This document shows positions 51,720-61,180 of a stretch of DNA of 64,000 nt, piece after piece. This stretch comes from Roseovarius confluentis. Lineage in GTDB: Bacteria; Pseudomonadota; Alphaproteobacteria; Rhodobacterales; Rhodobacteraceae. Where the stretch lies: the NCBI RefSeq assembly GCF_002917925.1, contig NZ_PPFE01000009.1, forward strand, positions 1 through 64,000. Direction: 5' to 3'. The translations under genes were made by a program, and so were the position numbers. Positions within the stretch are counted from its first letter, which is position 1. Each line of letters starts with the position of its first letter. The notes under the pieces are model-generated. The model did no database searches and was not told where the DNA came from. It saw only the letters and a list, made by a program, of their open reading frames with translations.

Positions 51720-52720
51720 GCCTCGCCTTTCCGTTCTCCGCCATCGTCGGACAGGACACCATGAAACAGGCGCTGATCCTGACCGCCATCGACCCCGGCC
51801 TCGGCGGCGTGCTGGTCTTCGGAGATCGCGGCACCGGCAAGTCCACCGCCGTCCGCGCCCTCGCCACCCTTCTGCCGCCCATCACCCAGGTCAAGGGTTG
51901 CCCGGTCAATTCCGAACGTCCCGAGGAGTGCCCCGACTGGGCCACCGTTTCCGACACCGATCTGGTGGAACGCCCCACCCCCGTCGTGGACCTGCCCTTG
52001 GGCGTGACCGAGGACCGCGTCACCGGCGCACTCGACATCGAACGTGCTCTCACCAAGGGGGAAAAAGCCTTCGAGCCCGGCCTACTGGCCCGCGCCAACC
52101 GCGGCTATCTCTATATCGACGAGGTGAACCTTCTGGAGGATCACATTGTCGACCTCCTGCTCGACGTCGCCCAATCCGGCATCAATGCGGTCGAACGCGA
52201 GGGCCTCTCCATCCGCCATCCCGCCCGCTTCGTTCTGGTGGGCTCCGGCAACCCCGAGGAAGGCGAATTGCGCCCGCAGCTTCTCGACCGCTTCGGCCTC
52301 TCGGTCGAGGTCAGGTCACCCACCGATATCGACGAACGCATCGAGGTCGTCCGCCGCCGCGACGCCTTCGACATGGACCGTGAGGCCTTCACGGCCAAGT
52401 GGCAGCTCGAGGACGCAAAAATCCGCGACTCCATCCTCGCCGGCCGCGCGTTGCTCCGCAAACTCGAGGCGACCGACGCCATCCTGCGCGACTGCGCCGC
52501 CCTCGCCGTGGCCCTCGGCGCCGACGGGCTACGTGGCGAACTGACCCTACTCCGCGCCGCCCGCGCACTCGCCGCCTTTGAGGGCGATGCGGCAATAACC
52601 CGCGACCACCTCGCCGCCGTCGCGCCTCTCGCGCTCAGCCACCGCCTGCGCCGCGACCCGCTGGACGAGGCCGGCTCCACCACCCGCGTCACCCGCACCG
52701 TCGCCGAAACCTTCGGATGA
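51716..52720 (+). CDS. bchI: magnesium chelatase ATPase subunit I
   Basis: A 334-residue AAA+ ATPase that with BchD drives Mg insertion by BchH. Walker A FGDRGTGKSTAVRALA and Walker B GYLYIDEVNLLEDHI are present, along with the sensor GNPEEGELRPQLLDRFG. ATGA overlaps at both ends (crtA upstream, bchD downstream). Confidence 0.97.
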   Translation: MSLAFPFSAIVGQDTMKQALILTAIDPGLGGVLVFGDRGTGKSTAVRALATLLPPITQVKGCPVNSERPEECPDWATVSDTDLVERPTPVVDLPLGVTEDRVTGALDIERALTKGEKAFEPGLLARANRGYLYIDEVNLLEDHIVDLLLDVAQSGINAVEREGLSIRHPARFVLVGSGNPEEGELRPQLLDRFGLSVEVRSPTDIDERIEVVRRRDAFDMDREAFTAKWQLEDAKIRDSILAGRALLRKLEATDAILRDCAALAVALGADGLRGELTLLRAARALAAFEGDAAITRDHLAAVAPLALSHRLRRDPLDEAGSTTRVTRTVAETFG

Positions 52721-54393
52721 CAGACGGGGCCGACACCGCCCGCACCCAGCGCGCACTCGCGGCCCTCGCGGTCGATCCCGGCGGCCTCAAAGGGATAACC
52801 TTCCGCGCCCGCATGGGCCCCGCCCGGCAGGCGCTCGAAACCGCCCTGCGCAAGCTGCCCGGTCCCCAGCACCGCATCCACCCTGCCATCTCCGACGATC
52901 AGCTTTTCGGCGGCCTCAACATCGCCGCCTCGCTGGCCGAGGGCCGCCCGGTGCGCGATGCTGGCCTCGCCGATCAGCCCACCATGCTCACCCTCACCAT
53001 GGCCGAGCGCACGCCCTCCGGCCTCGCCGCCCGCCTCGCGCAGCTGCTCGACACGGATCGCGGCCACGCCCTCATCCTGCTTGACGAAGCCGCCAGCGCG
53101 GAGGAAGGCGCGCCGCAAGCCCTGCTCGACCGCCTCGCCTTCCACATCGAACCGAAAGAGGCCGCCACCCCCGTCCGTCTCCCCGCCGCCGCCGACCTTG
53201 ACGTCGCCCGCAAACGCCTGCCGCGCGTGCAGATACCTGACGGCGCCCTGCCCATGCTCGTCACCCTCGCCGCCCGCTTCGGCATTCACAGCCTGCGTGC
53301 CCCCAGCCTCGCCCTGCGCACCGCGCGCGCCCTCGCCGCGCTCGACGCCGAGATGACAGTCACCGACGCCCAGCTTCAGGAAGCCGCCGAACTGGTCTAT
53401 CCCTCCCGCGCCACCATGATGCCCACCGAGGCCGAGGACGAGGACGAAACCCCGCCCGAAACCCCCGAGCCCGACCAGGCCAACGCCCCGGACACCGACC
53501 GCGACCAGTCCCTCACCGACCTTCCCGACGACATCCTCGTCTCCGCCATCGCCGCGCTCCTGCCGCCCGACATCCTCGACCGTCTCGCCGCCAAATCCAC
53601 CCGCCCCGCCAATGCGGCAGGCAGCGGCGCGGGCGACCGCCGCCGCGGCAACCGCCGGGGTCGCCCCCTGCCCTCACGCCCGGGCCACCCCTCGGCCCAG
53701 GCCCGGATCGATCCGATCGCGACCCTGCGCGCCGCCGCCCCTTGGCAGACCCTCCGCCGCACCGGGCGCAACGCCGACCGCGCGCTCGTGATTCTGCCGT
53801 CTGACATCCGCATCAAGCGGTTCGAGGACCGCTCCGACCGCCTGCTCATCTTTACCGTCGACGCCTCCGGCTCCGCCGCCGTTGCCCGGCTGGCAGAGGC
53901 CAAGGGGGCCGTTGAACTCATGCTCGCCCAAGCTTACGCCCGCCGCGACCAGGTCGCCCTGCTGGCCTTTCGCGGCACCGGCACCGACACCTTACTGCCG
54001 CCCACCCGCTCGTTGGTGCAGGCCAAACGCCGCCTCGCCTCGCTGCCCGGCGGCGGCGGCACGCCCCTCGCCTCCGGCTTGATGGCCGCAGGCGACCTTG
54101 CCCAATTGGCCCGCGGCCGCGGCCTCACGCCGATGCTGGTCCTGTTGACGGACGGCCGCGCCAACATCCCGCTCACCGGCGATCCCGACCGCGCCACCGC
54201 GAACGACGACGCCACCCGCATCGCCGCCAGCCTGCGCGCGCAGGGCATCTCCGGCGTCCTCGTCGACACCTCCAACCGCCCCACCGACACGGCCCGCACC
54301 ATCGCTGTGGCCCTCGGCGCGCGCTACCTCGCCCTGCCCCGCGCCGACGCCCACGGGATCAGCACCGCCGTCACCTCGGCACTCGGAGCCTGA
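52717..54393 (+). CDS. bchD: magnesium chelatase subunit D
   Basis: A 558-residue protein with a degenerate AAA+ N-terminal half, a Pro/acidic linker around residues 230-265 (EAEDEDETPPETPEPDQAN) and a C-terminal integrin-I/von Willebrand A domain with the MIDAS sequence FTVDASGSAAVARLAE. It bridges BchI and BchH. Confidence 0.96.
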   Translation: MTDGADTARTQRALAALAVDPGGLKGITFRARMGPARQALETALRKLPGPQHRIHPAISDDQLFGGLNIAASLAEGRPVRDAGLADQPTMLTLTMAERTPSGLAARLAQLLDTDRGHALILLDEAASAEEGAPQALLDRLAFHIEPKEAATPVRLPAAADLDVARKRLPRVQIPDGALPMLVTLAARFGIHSLRAPSLALRTARALAALDAEMTVTDAQLQEAAELVYPSRATMMPTEAEDEDETPPETPEPDQANAPDTDRDQSLTDLPDDILVSAIAALLPPDILDRLAAKSTRPANAAGSGAGDRRRGNRRGRPLPSRPGHPSAQARIDPIATLRAAAPWQTLRRTGRNADRALVILPSDIRIKRFEDRSDRLLIFTVDASGSAAVARLAEAKGAVELMLAQAYARRDQVALLAFRGTGTDTLLPPTRSLVQAKRRLASLPGGGGTPLASGLMAAGDLAQLARGRGLTPMLVLLTDGRANIPLTGDPDRATANDDATRIAASLRAQGISGVLVDTSNRPTDTARTIAVALGARYLALPRADAHGISTAVTSALGA

Positions 54394-54398
54394 GTGCC

Positions 54399-55262
54399 AT
54401 GGACTGGGCCCGCGACCTGCCCGACTGGCCCCATGCGGCTGCATCTCACCGCGTCCGCCACCGCCCGCACGACTGGCACATTCAGGAATGGGGCACCGGC
54501 CCCACGCTCCTCTTGCTGCACGGCGCAGGCGCCAGCACGCATACTTGGCGCGACCTCATTTCACGCTTGTCTGAAAACCACCACGTCATCGCCCTCGACC
54601 TGCCGGGTCACGGCTTCACCCGCGCCGGCAGCGTCTCCCGCCTCGGTCTGCAGACCACCGCCGAGGATATCGCCGCCCTCTGCACCTCCGAGGACTGGCA
54701 GCCAACAGCGCTCATCGGCCACTCCGCCGGTGCCGCCGTCGCACTCGACCTTGCCACGCGCCTGCCCGGCACCCCTGCCGTCATCGGCCTCAATGCCGCG
54801 CTCGACCGGTTCGAGGGCATGGCGGGCTGGCTTTTTCCGATGCTGGCCAAGCTCCTGGCGCTGAACCCGCTCACCGCCATCGCCTTCTCGGCGGGCGGCG
54901 CACGTCCGGGCCGCGCCCGCAACGTGATCCGCGCCACCGGCTCAACGCTCTCCGAAGAGGGCCTTGCCTGGTACAGCCGCCTCCTCGCCGACCGCGCCCA
55001 TGTGGACGGCACATTGCAGATGATGTCCCGCTGGAGCACGGACGCCCTGCTCGACCGCCTGCCCGAAATTGAGAATGACGTGCTGCTGATCACCGGCGAC
55101 CGCGACACGGCCGTGTCGCCCCAGGTGTCGGACCGTGCCGCAGCCGTTCTGCCAAATGCCGAACGGTTCACGCTGGAGGGCCTGGGCCACCTCGCCCACG
55201 AGGAAGATCCCGACCGCCTTTGCGACATCATGCTGGATTGGCTCCAAGGCAAATCTTTTTAA
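54399..55262 (+). CDS. bchO: alpha/beta hydrolase BchO
   Basis: A 287-residue alpha/beta-hydrolase with nucleophile elbow LIGHSAGAAVAL, oxyanion region LLHGAGASTHTW and C-terminal His in GLGHLAHEEDP. The N-terminus WARDLPDWPHAAASHRV is typical of BchO, encoded after bchD in purple bacteria and linked to magnesium chelation by position; its reaction is not established. Confidence 0.92.
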   Translation: MDWARDLPDWPHAAASHRVRHRPHDWHIQEWGTGPTLLLLHGAGASTHTWRDLISRLSENHHVIALDLPGHGFTRAGSVSRLGLQTTAEDIAALCTSEDWQPTALIGHSAGAAVALDLATRLPGTPAVIGLNAALDRFEGMAGWLFPMLAKLLALNPLTAIAFSAGGARPGRARNVIRATGSTLSEEGLAWYSRLLADRAHVDGTLQMMSRWSTDALLDRLPEIENDVLLITGDRDTAVSPQVSDRAAAVLPNAERFTLEGLGHLAHEEDPDRLCDIMLDWLQGKSF

Positions 55263-55272
55263 AAAAGATTTT

Positions 55273-55297
55273 CCAAAAGCTTTCTCAAAGCTTTTGG
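55273..55297. terminator. terminator after bchO
   Basis: A perfect 11-bp stem CCAAAAGCTTT, 3-base loop, AAAGCTTTTGG, preceded by a second AT-rich hairpin (AATCTTTTT/AAAAAGATT at 55251-55270). Nearly the same sequence follows ppsR. Confidence 0.8.
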
Positions 55298-55301
55298 CGG
55301 C

Positions 55302-57365
55302 TCACCTCTGCCCCAGCGCCGCGCGCCCTTTCCGGCTGTACCCCCGCGTCATCCGGTCCGCGATCATCGCCAGCGTCGCCATCCCGATGCCGGCAATCAT
55401 CCCGACGCCGAAATCCCCGTTGTTGAGCCCGATGTATATCTCCTGGCCCAAATCACTCGTGCCCACCAGCGCCGTGATCACCAGCATCGCCACCCCGAAC
55501 ATGATCGTCTGGTTCAGCCCCAGAAGCAGCTGCGGCAGGGCCAGCGGCAACCGCACCCGCCACAGCATCTGCCACCGGGTCGACCCGCACGCCTTGGCCG
55601 CCTCGATCACCTCGGCGTTGACGCCGCGCAACCCATGCTCGGCATAGCGGATCGCGGGCACGATCGCATAGGCCATGATCGCCAGAAGCGCGGTGAAATC
55701 CCCCAGCTTGAAGAACATCACGAAGGGGATCAGGATCACGAAAAGCGGCATCGTCTGCAACGTGTCGCTTATGGGGCGCAGAAAGGCCGACACCGCGTCA
55801 TTCTCGGACGCGATCACCCCCAGCGTCGTACCGATCAGGAACGACAGCGCCACCGCCAGCCCACACAGGTAGAACGAAATCGTCGCCTCGGGCCAGACGC
55901 CCGCCAGCATCAGGAAGGCCAGCCCCACCGCCGTGCCGATCGCCAGCCGCCGCCCGCCCGCCTGCCACGCCAGCAGCACCATCACGCCTGCAATCGAAAG
56001 CCACGGCAAGCCAGTGATTCCGAAATAGAGCAGGATCGCCAGCAGCGAGACCCCGATGGCCGCCCGCACCCGGCGCCGCACCAGCAACCAACCGACCAGC
56101 CCCACCATCGCTACGGCGTAGCCTATCTTCATCGGAGTGGTGAACTCGAAGCCCCAGGAAAACGGGCTGATCGTCTCATCCAGCCCCATCTTCACCGGCA
56201 GCATCAGGTAAAACAGCGCCGTCGTCTTGATCGCCTTGATCGTGCCCGCGAATTCCACCAGCAACCAGTTGAACGCGTCGTTCATCGCATCCGCCGGATA
56301 GACCTCCCACGCCCGCGGATACTCCTGCAGGAACGGGAACACCCGCGCCAGTCCCAGCATCAGAACCGCGAACACCGCCGCCACGATCCAGTAACGGTAG
56401 CGGGCGACGAAACTCTCGTCCTCGCCCCCGTCCGGCGACCGCCCCATCGCGGCCCGCGCCGTGATCCGGTCCATCACCATCGCCATCAGCGCGATCACCA
56501 CGCCCGCCAGTATCGCCTCGGCCACGTTGGCCTTGCGGATATGGGTCAGCACTTCCCAGCCGATATCGGACGTGCCGCCGATGATCGACGCGATGATGAT
56601 CATCGAAAAGGCGGCCATCATCGTCTGGTTCACCCCCAGCAGGATCTGCCGCAGCGCACTGGGCACCCGTACGCGCCAGAACATCTGGCCCGCCGTGGCC
56701 CCCGCCATCATCCCCGCCTCGATCACCTCCTCGTCGACTCGGGCGAGCCCCAGCGTGGTGTTTCGCACCATCGGCGGCACGGCATAAAGCACCGAGGCGA
56801 TCAGCCCCACCACCGGCCCGAAGCCGAAGAGCAGCAGGATCGGTAGGAGATAGGCAAAGACCGGAATTGTCTGCAACGTGTCCATCGTCGGCGTGATCAC
56901 CCGCTCGGCCCGGTCGGAATAGAATGCCCAGGTCCCCACGCAGAACCCGATTGCCACCGCCAGCGGTACCGAGACCAGCACCAGCGCCAGCGAATTCATC
57001 GACTCGAACCAGTAGCCGATCACGACCATGTAGAACATCGCCAGAAACGTGAACACGGCCAGCTTCCAGCCCGACACAGCGAAGGACGCGATCACCAAAA
57101 GGCCGACCGTCAGCGCCCAGGGCATCCAGTGCAACAACTCCCGCACCCACGACATCGGGTAATCCATCACGTCCGAAAACGCGCGGAACGCCGGGCCGGC
57201 GGTCTCCACGACCCAGTCCATCCCGGTGTTCAGCCACTCGGTCATCGGCCATTCCCACGCCTCGGGGAACTCCATCAGCCAGCCCAGCCGGTCACGAAAG
57301 CCCAGCGCCACCAGCGTGAGGCCGATCAGCGCGAACCACGCCCAATGCATCCTGGCGGCGTTCAT
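55302..57365 (-). CDS. betaine/choline-type ABC transporter permease, double-length
   Basis: A 687-residue inner-membrane protein consisting of two ProW-like permease units in tandem. Each has the coupling EAA loop: EVIEAGMMAGATAGQMFWRVRVPSALRQILLG and EVIEAAKACGSTRWQMLWRVRLPLALPQLLLG. ProW normally has one unit and works as a dimer; here both are on one chain. It overlaps the ATPase gene by 4 bp. Substrate is inferred from the binding protein: glycine betaine, proline betaine, choline or a related compound. Confidence 0.87.
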   Translation of the reverse strand: MNAARMHWAWFALIGLTLVALGFRDRLGWLMEFPEAWEWPMTEWLNTGMDWVVETAGPAFRAFSDVMDYPMSWVRELLHWMPWALTVGLLVIASFAVSGWKLAVFTFLAMFYMVVIGYWFESMNSLALVLVSVPLAVAIGFCVGTWAFYSDRAERVITPTMDTLQTIPVFAYLLPILLLFGFGPVVGLIASVLYAVPPMVRNTTLGLARVDEEVIEAGMMAGATAGQMFWRVRVPSALRQILLGVNQTMMAAFSMIIIASIIGGTSDIGWEVLTHIRKANVAEAILAGVVIALMAMVMDRITARAAMGRSPDGGEDESFVARYRYWIVAAVFAVLMLGLARVFPFLQEYPRAWEVYPADAMNDAFNWLLVEFAGTIKAIKTTALFYLMLPVKMGLDETISPFSWGFEFTTPMKIGYAVAMVGLVGWLLVRRRVRAAIGVSLLAILLYFGITGLPWLSIAGVMVLLAWQAGGRRLAIGTAVGLAFLMLAGVWPEATISFYLCGLAVALSFLIGTTLGVIASENDAVSAFLRPISDTLQTMPLFVILIPFVMFFKLGDFTALLAIMAYAIVPAIRYAEHGLRGVNAEVIEAAKACGSTRWQMLWRVRLPLALPQLLLGLNQTIMFGVAMLVITALVGTSDLGQEIYIGLNNGDFGVGMIAGIGMATLAMIADRMTRGYSRKGRAALGQR

Positions 57366-58444
57366 GCCGGCGCGTCCTCCTGCTCGGACAACCTCGCCAG
57401 CGCCTTCACCACGCTTTGCGCTGTAACCACGCCCGTCACCGTGCCGCCTTGCTCCACCGCCAGCCCCTCGGGACGCGACGACAACATCGGCAACAGCGCC
57501 TCGACCGACACATCGCCCGCCACGCGCTCACGGCCGTCGGCCGGGCCGGCATCGGGGTCCGTCACCTCATGGGCCCGCAGCACGCGGACCATGGGCACGT
57601 CATTGGTGAACTCGGCCACGTAATCATCCGCCGGATTGGTGATCAACTGCGCCGGCGTGCCGGTCTGCACCACGCGCCCACCGCGCATGATCATCATCCG
57701 GTCCGCCACGCGCAGCGCCTCCAGGAAATCATGCGTGATGAACACGATGGACTTGTGCAGATCGTTCTGAATCCGCAGGAACTCGTCCTGCATCTGCCGC
57801 CGGATCAACGGGTCCAGCGCCGAAAACGGCTCGTCCAGCAGCCACAGATCCGGGTCCACGGCCAGCGACCGGGCGATGCCCACCCGCTGCTGCTGCCCGC
57901 CCGACAACTGGTGCGGATAGCTTTTCTCGCGCCCTTCCAGCCCCACCAGCTCGATCACCTTACTCACCCGTTCGCGGGTGTGGTCCTGCGCCGCGCCTTG
58001 CAGGCTCAGCGGAAAGGCGATGTTCTCCCAGACGCTCAGATGCGGCATCAGGCCGAAATTCTGGAACACCATGCCGATCTGGTGGCGGCGCACCTCGATC
58101 ATCTCCTTGTCGGATTTCGCGCGCAGGTCCTCGCCATCCAGCAGGATTTCGCCATGCGTCGGCTCCACCAGTCGCGACAGGCAGCGCACCACCGTGGACT
58201 TGCCCGAGCCCGACAGGCCCATGATCACGAAAATCTCGCCCACGGCGACGTCAAAGCTCACATCGGCAGCCGCCGGAATGGCGCCATCCTCCCGGATGCG
58301 CTCGGCCAGCGCCGGCGTCTCGTCGGCAGGCTGGCCGCTCGAAAAATACCGCTCCGGTTTCTTGCCGTAGACCTTCCAGATGTGGCGACAGGACAGCCTC
58401 GGCTGGTCCGCTCCGGCGCCATCGCTTGCATGCGTGTCGCTCAT
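57362..58444 (-). CDS. betaine/choline-type ABC transporter ATP-binding protein
   Basis: A 360-residue ProV-like ATPase. Walker A IMGLSGSGKSTVVRCL, signature QLSGGQQQRVGIARSLA, Walker B LWLLDEPFSALDP, and a CBS-type C-terminal part. The N-terminal HIWKVYGKKPERYF is typical of betaine uptake ATPases. Second gene of the operon. Confidence 0.9.
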   Translation of the reverse strand: MSDTHASDGAGADQPRLSCRHIWKVYGKKPERYFSSGQPADETPALAERIREDGAIPAAADVSFDVAVGEIFVIMGLSGSGKSTVVRCLSRLVEPTHGEILLDGEDLRAKSDKEMIEVRRHQIGMVFQNFGLMPHLSVWENIAFPLSLQGAAQDHTRERVSKVIELVGLEGREKSYPHQLSGGQQQRVGIARSLAVDPDLWLLDEPFSALDPLIRRQMQDEFLRIQNDLHKSIVFITHDFLEALRVADRMMIMRGGRVVQTGTPAQLITNPADDYVAEFTNDVPMVRVLRAHEVTDPDAGPADGRERVAGDVSVEALLPMLSSRPEGLAVEQGGTVTGVVTAQSVVKALARLSEQEDAPA

Positions 58445-58470
58445 GCTGCCCCTGTCCCCGCTGATACGAA

Positions 58471-58499
58471 AAAGCCGGGCGTCAGAACCCCCGGCCTTT
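58471..58499 (-). terminator. attenuator-like hairpin between the binding protein and ATPase genes
   Basis: AAAGCCGGG and CCCGGCCTTT arms flank a 10-base loop; on the minus strand a T run follows. It sits in the 75-bp gap between the two genes and could lower transport-subunit expression relative to the binding protein. Confidence 0.6.
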
Positions 58500-58519
58500 C
58501 CGATGCGTCCATTCGCACC

Positions 58520-59452
58520 TTACTGCGCAGCCTTTCCGGCCTCGACCCAGGGACCCCAGGTCTCTTCATTGGCGTCGATCCATTCGGCCACGACCTCTTC
58601 CAGGTCCCGGCCTTTCTGGTCGATCTCCAGCATCAGCGCGTTCTGCACCTCGTTGTCGATGGAAATCTCGTTGAAAACCGCCGCCACGCCCGGGTTCGCT
58701 TCGGCGAACTCGGCATTGATGATCTTGTCGATCGACGCCTGCTGAAAGCCGCAGGCCGCCCCACGCTCTTGGCCTTCTTCCTCGACGCACTCACCGTCGG
58801 CAGCGTCCCACTGGACCCATTCCATCTCCATGTCGGCAAACAGCCAATGCGGCTGCCAGAACATCATCAGGATGGGGTCCTGCGTCGCCGTGGCCGATTT
58901 CAGCTCGGCGATCATCGCGCCTTCCGATCCGCCCGCGACCGGCTCGAACGGGATGTCGATCATCGCCACCACGTCCTTGGACCGGGTGCCCCAGTCGGCG
59001 GGATAGGTGATCAGCCGGCCCTTGGGAAACGTATCGGCGGCGGCAAACGCCTGCGCACAGTCATAGAGCGCCTCGTAATCCGGCAGGCCGGGGCACTGTT
59101 CCTTCATGTAGGGCGGATAGATCCAGCCTTCCTGCGGCTGCAGGCCCAGCTGGCCCACCACGGTGATGTCGCCCGACTCCACCGCTTTGGGATAGATGTC
59201 GCCGACGTTGTTGGTCCAGACCTCGGGCTGCAAATGCAGGTCACCATTGGCGATGGCGGCGAATTGCGGCACCGCCCCGGCGGTCACGTATTCCACGTCA
59301 TGCCCGGCCTTTTCCAGCAGCGTGCCGGTGATATGCGCCGAGATATGCTGACCCGTCCATTCGTTGATCGGGATCCGGACCGTCTCGGCCTGCGCCATCC
59401 CGGCCCCGGCCAGTGACAGGCTCGCGGCCCACAAGACAGAATTCATCCTCAT
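58520..59452 (-). CDS. betaine/choline-type ABC transporter substrate-binding protein
   Basis: A 310-residue periplasmic protein of the ProX/OpuAC type. Signal peptide MRMNSVLWAASLSLAGAGMA with cleavage after QA. Mature sequence ETVRIPINEWTGQHISAHITG and WIYPPYMKEQCPGLPDY include tryptophans and tyrosines of the sort that cage a quaternary ammonium group. The start at 59452 is favoured by GGGAGAGAAAG; the open frame upstream is not used. First gene of the three-gene operon. Confidence 0.88.
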   Translation of the reverse strand: MRMNSVLWAASLSLAGAGMAQAETVRIPINEWTGQHISAHITGTLLEKAGHDVEYVTAGAVPQFAAIANGDLHLQPEVWTNNVGDIYPKAVESGDITVVGQLGLQPQEGWIYPPYMKEQCPGLPDYEALYDCAQAFAAADTFPKGRLITYPADWGTRSKDVVAMIDIPFEPVAGGSEGAMIAELKSATATQDPILMMFWQPHWLFADMEMEWVQWDAADGECVEEEGQERGAACGFQQASIDKIINAEFAEANPGVAAVFNEISIDNEVQNALMLEIDQKGRDLEEVVAEWIDANEETWGPWVEAGKAAQ

Positions 59453-59534
59453 CTTTCTCTCCCTGTTTTTATTGATGCAGATCATGGCCGTCATCATGCG
59501 ACGTCCGCAACGTGGACCCAAGCACAAATGTTTG

Positions 59535-59550
59535 TTGACCAATGAGTTAA
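59535..59550. promoter_or_regulatory. imperfect palindrome in the divergent transporter/hydrolase region
   Basis: TTGACCAATGAGTTAA is an imperfect dyad within the 171-bp gap; it lies inside a wider inverted repeat GTTTGTT (59530-59536) / AACAAAC (59555-59561). An operator for a TetR- or GntR-type regulator is possible. Confidence 0.35.
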
Positions 59551-59623
59551 TAAAAACAAACCTCATATCGGGCGTCCGCGGCGCGGCTGCCGGTTCAATG
59601 AGCATAGCGAAGGGGAGGATGCC

Positions 59624-60409
59624 GTGCCGTTGCATGTTGCCAAAAAATGGTTTCAGACCCGACACATGGGCGATGGCGTCACGCTGATTTGGGAGCCGCA
59701 TGTCGCGCCATGGTTGCGCTGCAATATCTGGCACATCCGAGGACGCGACCGCGACCTCGTGATCGACACCGGCATGGGCCTGCGCCCGATGACGCGCGAG
59801 CTGGCGCAGCTGACCGAACGCCCGCTCAGCGCCATCGTCACCCATACGCATTTCGATCATTCGGGCGGCCTGCACGAATTCGACCACCGCTGCGGCCACA
59901 GTGCCGAGTCTGACATCATCGCCAACCCCACGCCCGCCAACACCTATGCCGACGCGGGCTTTGTGCGCGCGGAAACCTTCACCGCCCTGCCCTTTGAGGG
60001 CTTCTCGTACGAGCACTACACGGTAAAGCCCGCGCCCCTCTCCGCCCTCCTTGACGAAGGCGACGTGATCGACCTCGGCGACCGCGTCTTCACCGTCTTC
60101 CACCTGCCCGGCCACAGCCCAGGCTCCATCGCGCTGCACGAGTCCTCCACGGGCCTCCTGTTCAGCGGCGACGTGGTGTATGACGGCGACCTCATCGACG
60201 ACATGGACCATTCCGACCCCGAAAAGCTGGCCGAGTCTCACGCCCGCCTGCGCGAGCTCGACGTCACCACCGTTCATGCGGGGCATTTCAAGTCCTTCGG
60301 CCGGGACAAGCTGATTGAAATCCTCGACGAATACCGCGACGGTGGCCGCCGTCTGGGCGACGCCGACGCATGGCTCGCCGACATGATCGCAAGGAGCAAA
60401 GCGCAGTGA
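59624..60409 (+). CDS. MBL-fold metallo-hydrolase
   Basis: A 261-residue metallo-beta-lactamase-fold protein with metal motif VTHTHFDHSGGLHEF, then FHLPGHSPGSIALHE and FSGDVVYDGDLID. Starts at GTG 59624 after AGGGGAGGA. No signal peptide. Divergent from the transporter operon and overlapping the following SDR gene. Substrate unknown; a thioester or ester generated during amine catabolism is a guess. Confidence 0.85.
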   Translation: MPLHVAKKWFQTRHMGDGVTLIWEPHVAPWLRCNIWHIRGRDRDLVIDTGMGLRPMTRELAQLTERPLSAIVTHTHFDHSGGLHEFDHRCGHSAESDIIANPTPANTYADAGFVRAETFTALPFEGFSYEHYTVKPAPLSALLDEGDVIDLGDRVFTVFHLPGHSPGSIALHESSTGLLFSGDVVYDGDLIDDMDHSDPEKLAESHARLRELDVTTVHAGHFKSFGRDKLIEILDEYRDGGRRLGDADAWLADMIARSKAQ

Positions 60410-61173
60410 TGCAACGCACGGCCATCATCACCGGCGGGCTGGCGGGCATCGGCCTCGCCACCGCCCGCCTGCTGCACCAGGCCGGACATACCGTCGCCAT
60501 CGGCGCACGCCGCGGCGACGACACATCGCTTCAGGACATGGCGCGCGACACCGTCGGTGCGGATGTCTTCGTCGCCCCGCTCGACGTGCGCCAGCGCGGC
60601 TCGGTCACGGCCTTCTGCACCTCCGTCAAAAATCAGTTCGGCACGCCGCAGATCCTCGTGAACGCCGCCGGCGTCACCCGGCACCAGACGGTCTCCGACC
60701 ACGACCTCGACGCCTGGGACGACGTGATCGAGACCAACCTCACCGGCACCTTCCTGATGATCCACGCGCTTCTGCCCGACATGATGGCGTCGGGCTGGGG
60801 CCGGATCGTCAACATCGCCTCCACCGCCGCCACGTCGGCGGTCGCCGACCACCCCGCCTATTGCGCGTCCAAGTCCGGCGTGCTCGGGCTTTCCCGCGCC
60901 GTGGCGCTCGAGGGCGCGCCCCACGGCGTCACCTGCACCACCGTCAGCCCGACCTGGGTCGAAACCGAGATGCTGCGCGAGTCGGCCTCCACCATTGCCA
61001 GCCAGAACGGCACCACGCGGGCCGATGAAATCGCGGCACTCGCCAAGGCCAACCCGCAAAACCGCCTGGTCCAACCGGACGAGGTCGCCGCCATCGTCGC
61101 GTTCCTGTGCTCCGACGCCGCCCCCGGACTCACCATGGAAGACATCCAGATCAACGCCGGCGCGCACTGGTAA
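60409..61173 (+). CDS. SDR-family oxidoreductase
   Basis: A 254-residue short-chain dehydrogenase. Cofactor motif AIITGGLAGIGLATA, NAAG at ~88, catalytic Ser in NIASTAATSA and YCASK with the Tyr/Lys pair. GTG at 60406 is an alternative start 3 bp upstream. Coupled to the MBL gene by overlap. Similar proteins act on hydroxy acids or their CoA esters; the substrate cannot be read here. Confidence 0.87.
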   Translation: MQRTAIITGGLAGIGLATARLLHQAGHTVAIGARRGDDTSLQDMARDTVGADVFVAPLDVRQRGSVTAFCTSVKNQFGTPQILVNAAGVTRHQTVSDHDLDAWDDVIETNLTGTFLMIHALLPDMMASGWGRIVNIASTAATSAVADHPAYCASKSGVLGLSRAVALEGAPHGVTCTTVSPTWVETEMLRESASTIASQNGTTRADEIAALAKANPQNRLVQPDEVAAIVAFLCSDAAPGLTMEDIQINAGAHW

Positions 61174-61180
61174 GCGCCGC

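Noticed and set aside
57416..59416. 666-codon plus-strand frame opposite the transporter genes
   Set aside because: Antisense to the ATPase and binding-protein genes, both of which have clear motifs.
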